Assembly (NCBI GenBank): GCA_009776345.1
Contig: WRLS01000024.1
Location: forward strand, 1-18,199
DNA length: 18,199 nt
Direction of reading: 5' to 3'
Origin: Oscillospiraceae bacterium
GTDB taxonomy: Bacteria; Bacillota; Clostridia; Oscillospirales; Ruminococcaceae
The position numbers and the translations under genes are program-made. The notes under the pieces were generated by a model. The model was given only the letters and a program-made list of their open reading frames with translations. It searched no databases and was not told where the DNA came from. This document shows positions 15,400-18,199 of the stretch, in pieces; the stretch's first letter is position 1; each line of letters opens with the position of its first letter.

Positions 15400-16127
15400 A
15401 TCGTATCCGTATCCTTTTGCATAAGAAGAATGTTCATCCCTTTTTCATAGCGGTACTCCAGATTATCCATAAGTTTCTTTGCCATAAAAATACCAAGCCC
15501 GCCTATCTCCCGCTCGTCGGCGGGCAGGGACACGTCGGGTTCCCTCCTTGCCAGGGGGTCAAACGGTATCCCGCTGTCCCTCAGCTCAACGGTAAACTTG
15601 CCCGGGCAAAGGATCAGACGGATTGTTACACTGCCCTCTTCCCCGGGATATGCGTACCCGGTTACATTTACGAACATCTCCTCAACGGCGACTGTGATAT
15701 TGCCTTGGAGCGCGGTGCTGATTTTTGCCCTCTTCATGGCGGCGCCGACAAACTCCAGCACCTCGCCCAAGCGGTCGGTCCGGGCGGGCAGTGTGATTTC
15801 CTGCATGGGGGTGTATTTTGGTTTGAACAGTAGCTCATCCAATGCGACCATGCCTAAAACATTGATAACATTCTCGGATGGGTTTTCGATATGCAGGCTT
15901 CCGCCAAGGGTCTTGGTTTTTTTGAACATACCGAGAACTGTCCTAATACCGGCGGAGCTGAAAAAAGTAACTCGGCCCATGTCGATAGCAATATTAACGC
16001 ATCCCGATTGGATGCGGTTTTCGAGCTGCTGCTCCATATAGCCCGCGTTGACCAGGGTTACCTGCCCCATGGCTGTAAAATGGCAGCTTTCCATATCGCG
16101 CCTGTCTTCAATAAACGAAAACGTCAA
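15396..16127 (-). CDS. STAS domain - RsbW-like serine kinase fusion
   Basis: A 243-residue fusion of an anti-sigma antagonist-like STAS domain (1-105) and an HATPase_c_2 serine kinase (about 112-240). The STAS motif TFFSSAGIR (54-62) holds the expected phospho-serine, Ser58. The kinase part keeps the N-box VEEMFVNV (148-155, Asn154), G1 box LRDSGIPFDP (182-191) and G2 box GGLGIFMAKKLMD (209-221), so it looks catalytically competent, unlike its two relatives in this operon. In classical systems (SpoIIAA/SpoIIAB, RsbV/RsbW) these are separate proteins. The start is a TTG at 16125-16127, with AGGGGGG (16134-16140) 6 bases upstream; the first in-frame ATG (16094) would cut into the STAS fold. It is coupled to the phosphatase gene and lies 43 bases after the HATPase-like gene. 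Confidence 0.9.
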   Translation of the reverse strand: MTFSFIEDRRDMESCHFTAMGQVTLVNAGYMEQQLENRIQSGCVNIAIDMGRVTFFSSAGIRTVLGMFKKTKTLGGSLHIENPSENVINVLGMVALDELLFKPKYTPMQEITLPARTDRLGEVLEFVGAAMKRAKISTALQGNITVAVEEMFVNVTGYAYPGEEGSVTIRLILCPGKFTVELRDSGIPFDPLARREPDVSLPADEREIGGLGIFMAKKLMDNLEYRYEKGMNILLMQKDTDTI

Positions 16128-16133
16128 CCCTTT

Positions 16134-16140
16134 CCCCCCT
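16134..16140 (-). promoter_or_regulatory. Ribosome binding site supporting a TTG start
   Basis: The minus strand reads AGGGGGG six bases before TTG at 16127. No ATG or GTG has comparable support near the beginning of the STAS domain. Confidence 0.65.
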
Positions 16141-16170
16141 ACCTGCCCAAGTTTATATTTCTACAACTTC

Positions 16171-16728
16171 TTAAAACTCAATAATGGCAACCATTTCCAC
16201 CTTGTCGTTCCTTACGCCGATAATGACATCTCCCGCGAGATTGGCGATGATTGATTTTTCCAGGCCGTCCCACTGCTCTTCCTTTATTTCTTTAGACAGG
16301 CCGCTTTGGTAAGACGACAGTGAAAAATAGCAGGTCATCCCCAGCGTATTGTAATTCGGGACATAAACGCGCTCATGCTCGCCGCTGTCTGTAAGCAGGC
16401 TGCTGAAAACGCTGCTGATTTTCCCGAAAATCCCTTTTGCCGATTTATTTTCGCCGCTGCTGGAAAGGGAAAGCATTTTTTCTTTTTGTTTTGTGCCGAC
16501 AAAGGCTTCTGCGCGCAGGTTCAGCGTAAAGCTTTGCTTTTTGCCCTCTACATAAAACTCATATTCCAAATCGTCAAACAGGCGCACGGTAAGCCCCAGC
16601 ATTTCCTCCGCAAGCAGGCGGAGCTTCCTTGTGTCCGCGGGCGCCAGCTTACAAAAAACGCCAATCCCCTCAACTTCTGAAAGGATAGCCTCAATGCCGT
16701 GCCTGCCTGTATAAATATCGGATTTCAT
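16171..16728 (-). CDS. Degenerate HATPase-like (RsbW-related) protein
   Basis: A 185-residue soluble protein, first gene of the transporter/partner-switching operon. The segment LSEVEGIGVFCKLAP, then LRLLAEEMLGLTVRL (36-50), resembles the N-box helix of RsbW-type kinases. The Asn that binds magnesium is missing (EEMLGL). A charged, Ser-rich insertion follows (about 78-120), and the C-terminus has VIIGVRNDKVEM. No clear G1 or G2 box is seen, so ATP binding is doubtful. The same EE[LM]LGL helix and preceding pattern occur in the tail of the ABC ATPase at 10614-11702, so the two may be paralogous or binding partners. The start is the ATG at 16728, with AGGAGG (16737-16742) 8 bases upstream; an ATG at 16770 lies upstream of the promoter -10 and is rejected. 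Function is not known. Confidence 0.75.
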   Translation of the reverse strand: MKSDIYTGRHGIEAILSEVEGIGVFCKLAPADTRKLRLLAEEMLGLTVRLFDDLEYEFYVEGKKQSFTLNLRAEAFVGTKQKEKMLSLSSSGENKSAKGIFGKISSVFSSLLTDSGEHERVYVPNYNTLGMTCYFSLSSYQSGLSKEIKEEQWDGLEKSIIANLAGDVIIGVRNDKVEMVAIIEF

Positions 16729-16760
16729 CTTCCTGCCCTCCTGCCTTAGGTGATGAATGT

Positions 16761-16790
16761 ATTGTAGCAAAAACCATACAGCTTTTGCAA
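16761..16790 (-). promoter_or_regulatory. Predicted promoter for the partner-switching/transporter operon
   Basis: On the minus strand there is TTGCAA (16785-16790), an 18-base spacer, and TACAAT (16761-16766), with TGC directly before the hexamer (extended -10). The transcript would start near 16754, about 26 bases before the ATG at 16728. It lies in the 78-base gap after the HECAH gene, so the five genes down to 10614 can be expressed apart from the epimerase-HECAH pair. Confidence 0.6.
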
Positions 16791-16806
16791 TACCTATGGG
16801 GGTATA

Positions 16807-17667
16807 TTACGCTAAAAAATCAAGCAGCCCCTGTTCACATAGGCGGCTGATCCGCCCTGCGTCATCCATCAGCGCGAATTCGTCTGTTTTCGTCCACGCC
16901 TCAAGCTTTTCCGCCGCGAGGACAGCCAGCCTTTCGACAACACTTACGGCAGAGGGGGCAAGGCCCTTTGTATAGATTTTCATAATCCCCCGCTCGCCGC
17001 CGCAGTTTTCCGACAGCTCGAAGAATTTCAAAAACCACTCCGCCCTGTATTCCCGGAACGCCGCATACAGCCCCGCGAAATCCGCAATTAGCTCATCATG
17101 CAAATGATTGCGGGACGAGCCGAAAAACCGCTTTGTGAAGTAATGGGCGCATTCGTGGTATTTTCTGATAATAAGCGACTTTTCCCGCCACTCGGCATCG
17201 GAAAGCCCCATCTGATCTGCGTCCAGCCCCCTGTACGGTTTTTTTGACAGGATAATGAAGCGGTTGGTTTTGCCATAGGCGAAGGATGCGCCCATCCTCC
17301 CGATGTCAGCGTCCGTTTTGCCCTTGCGGATAAGGTAAAATACCATGCGCTCAAAATCCGCGGTGCTGTCTGTCGTAATAATCGGGATAGCCCCGCCTAT
17401 TGACGGGAACAGCTCGACCGTCAGCGACCGGGGGGATTCAAATTCCACCTTTAATCCCGGCGGCGCCAGATGCATATTGATTGCCGCCGCCGCGCCTAAA
17501 AGGCGCGCGCTTTCAAAGACAGGCGCCCATTTCTCCAAAAATTCATCTTCGTCCGGGCTGCTTTCGCGCGGGGAAAAAGCACACGCGGTATACTCCAACA
17601 ATGAATCCATATCGCGTTCCTGCGCACCCAGCGCACGCAGGGCGCTTATTTGTTCGTCTATTGTCAT
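16807..17667 (-). CDS. Uncharacterised protein with HExxH metalloprotease-like motif
   Basis: A 286-residue soluble protein of no family that I recognise. It has RKYHECAHYFTKRFFG (168-183), i.e. HExxH at 171-175, followed by HDELIADFAGLY (190-201). Glu192 or Asp196 could be the third zinc ligand, as in gluzincin-like folds. No signal peptide or membrane segment is seen. A weak ribosome site (GAG, about 6 bases) precedes the ATG at 17667. It starts 8 bases after the stop of the radical SAM epimerase-like gene, so the two are surely co-transcribed and possibly translationally coupled. A role in processing a RiPP precursor is an inference from this neighbour and the motif only. Confidence 0.75.
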   Translation of the reverse strand: MTIDEQISALRALGAQERDMDSLLEYTACAFSPRESSPDEDEFLEKWAPVFESARLLGAAAAINMHLAPPGLKVEFESPRSLTVELFPSIGGAIPIITTDSTADFERMVFYLIRKGKTDADIGRMGASFAYGKTNRFIILSKKPYRGLDADQMGLSDAEWREKSLIIRKYHECAHYFTKRFFGSSRNHLHDELIADFAGLYAAFREYRAEWFLKFFELSENCGGERGIMKIYTKGLAPSAVSVVERLAVLAAEKLEAWTKTDEFALMDDAGRISRLCEQGLLDFLA

Positions 17668-17675
17668 AGTTCTCG

Positions 17676-18199
17676 TTAATACACCTCATCAATCAGCCCG
17701 TCATCATAAAGCTGCTGGACCGCGGCGCGGACGATAATCGGGTTGATTTTATGTTCTTTCAGCAAAATTGCCGATATCTCCTCGTATGTATGCGTCCCTT
17801 CCGCGATCAGCTCCCCGAGCGGGCCGCACTTGCTTTTTCCCTTAAAGTGATGAAGCTGGTGGGCGGTCGCAAGGTCAAAGCCCAAATCGGTGGGGCGGAA
17901 AATCATATCGTCGCGGAATCTGAGCGGCTTGTCCTTGGGCGGCGATAAATACATACAGCGTTCGGCAAGCTCTGTAACCGCCGCGGCAAAGTCGTTTTCA
18001 TCGGTATAGGAGGTTTCGCCGAATACCCGAAAACCATGCGGCCACTCGGCGCTGGTGTAGCAGGGGCTGAAAAGCATGATGGTGCGGTTGGCAAGGTTTA
18101 TGTTAAAGCCGCTCACACAGGCTATTGTACCCTGCGGGACAATCGACAGAAGGGAAATCCTGTCGCCGGAGTCAAAATCCTCCACCGACCTGAGCCCCG
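17676..18199 (-). CDS. Probable RiPP radical SAM amino acid epimerase (PoyD-like), C-terminal part, 5' end beyond window
   Basis: The frame is open to the window edge, so the GTG at 18185 need not be the start. The visible stretch of about 174 residues has ACVSGFNINLANRTIMLFSP, then CYTSAEWPHGFRVFGE. A C-terminal winged-helix-like tail follows (LGELIAEGTHTYEEISAILL; RAAVQQLYDDGLIDEVY). This matches my memory of the C-terminal region of radical SAM RiPP maturation epimerases, which convert L- to D-residues in proteusin-type peptides. The CxxxCxxC cluster motif would lie outside the window, so radical SAM chemistry is not seen directly. It is followed after 8 bases by the HECAH gene. Confidence 0.55.
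   Translation of the reverse strand, partial: GLRSVEDFDSGDRISLLSIVPQGTIACVSGFNINLANRTIMLFSPCYTSAEWPHGFRVFGETSYTDENDFAAAVTELAERCMYLSPPKDKPLRFRDDMIFRPTDLGFDLATAHQLHHFKGKSKCGPLGELIAEGTHTYEEISAILLKEHKINPIIVRAAVQQLYDDGLIDEVY

Overview
The window looks like part of a Clostridia-type (Firmicutes) chromosome, possibly Oscillospirales. This is inferred from strong purine-rich Shine-Dalgarno sites, a large serine recombinase tail of a kind common in clostridial elements, an RsbU/SpoIIE partner-switching module, a YesN-like regulator and a COG2426 membrane protein. Species cannot be read from the sequence. There are no tRNA or rRNA genes, no CRISPR array and no complete mobile element.

Left part (1-4590), mostly housekeeping. 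It opens with the last 35 codons of a large serine recombinase, then about 280 bases without a gene containing a hairpin and a terminator. Next is a minus-strand GMP synthetase that has only the ATP pyrophosphatase half. Divergent from it is a two-gene unit, a PfkB-type sugar-phosphate kinase and an alanine racemase. An HxlR-family regulator runs convergent to the racemase and overlaps its end by 32 bp. A small COG2426 membrane protein is divergent from that regulator.

Middle part (4616-10597), plus strand. A good promoter leads into a B12-type radical SAM enzyme of the RiPP-maturation C-methyltransferase family. It is tightly followed by an odd regulator with a degenerate receiver domain and only half of an AraC-type DNA-binding domain. 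A second promoter with a repeated TTGACTGT motif precedes an 848-residue MalT/LAL-type LuxR regulator.

Right part (10614-18199), all minus strand. Reading 5' to 3' it has: the C-terminal part of a probable PoyD-like radical SAM peptide epimerase (cut by the window end); an unrecognised protein with an HECAH metalloprotease-like motif; then, behind its own extended -10 promoter, a five-gene operon. The operon encodes a degenerate RsbW-like (HATPase) protein, a STAS-HATPase fusion, a dCache-HAMP-PP2C (RsbU/SpoIIE) phosphatase, a substrate-binding/permease fusion with the two binding lobes in permuted order, and an amino-acid-type ABC ATPase carrying a C-terminal HATPase-like domain.

The most interesting reading is that this operon joins a partner-switching phosphorylation circuit directly to a polar amino acid ABC transporter. 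The HATPase-like tail of the ABC ATPase resembles the stand-alone HATPase-like protein, and both have EE[LM]LGL where the catalytic N-box Asn should be. No sigma factor gene is visible, so transporter activity itself could be the output. The operon lies between two RiPP-type radical SAM genes, which suggests a larger peptide-modification and sensing island. No precursor peptide is seen in this window.
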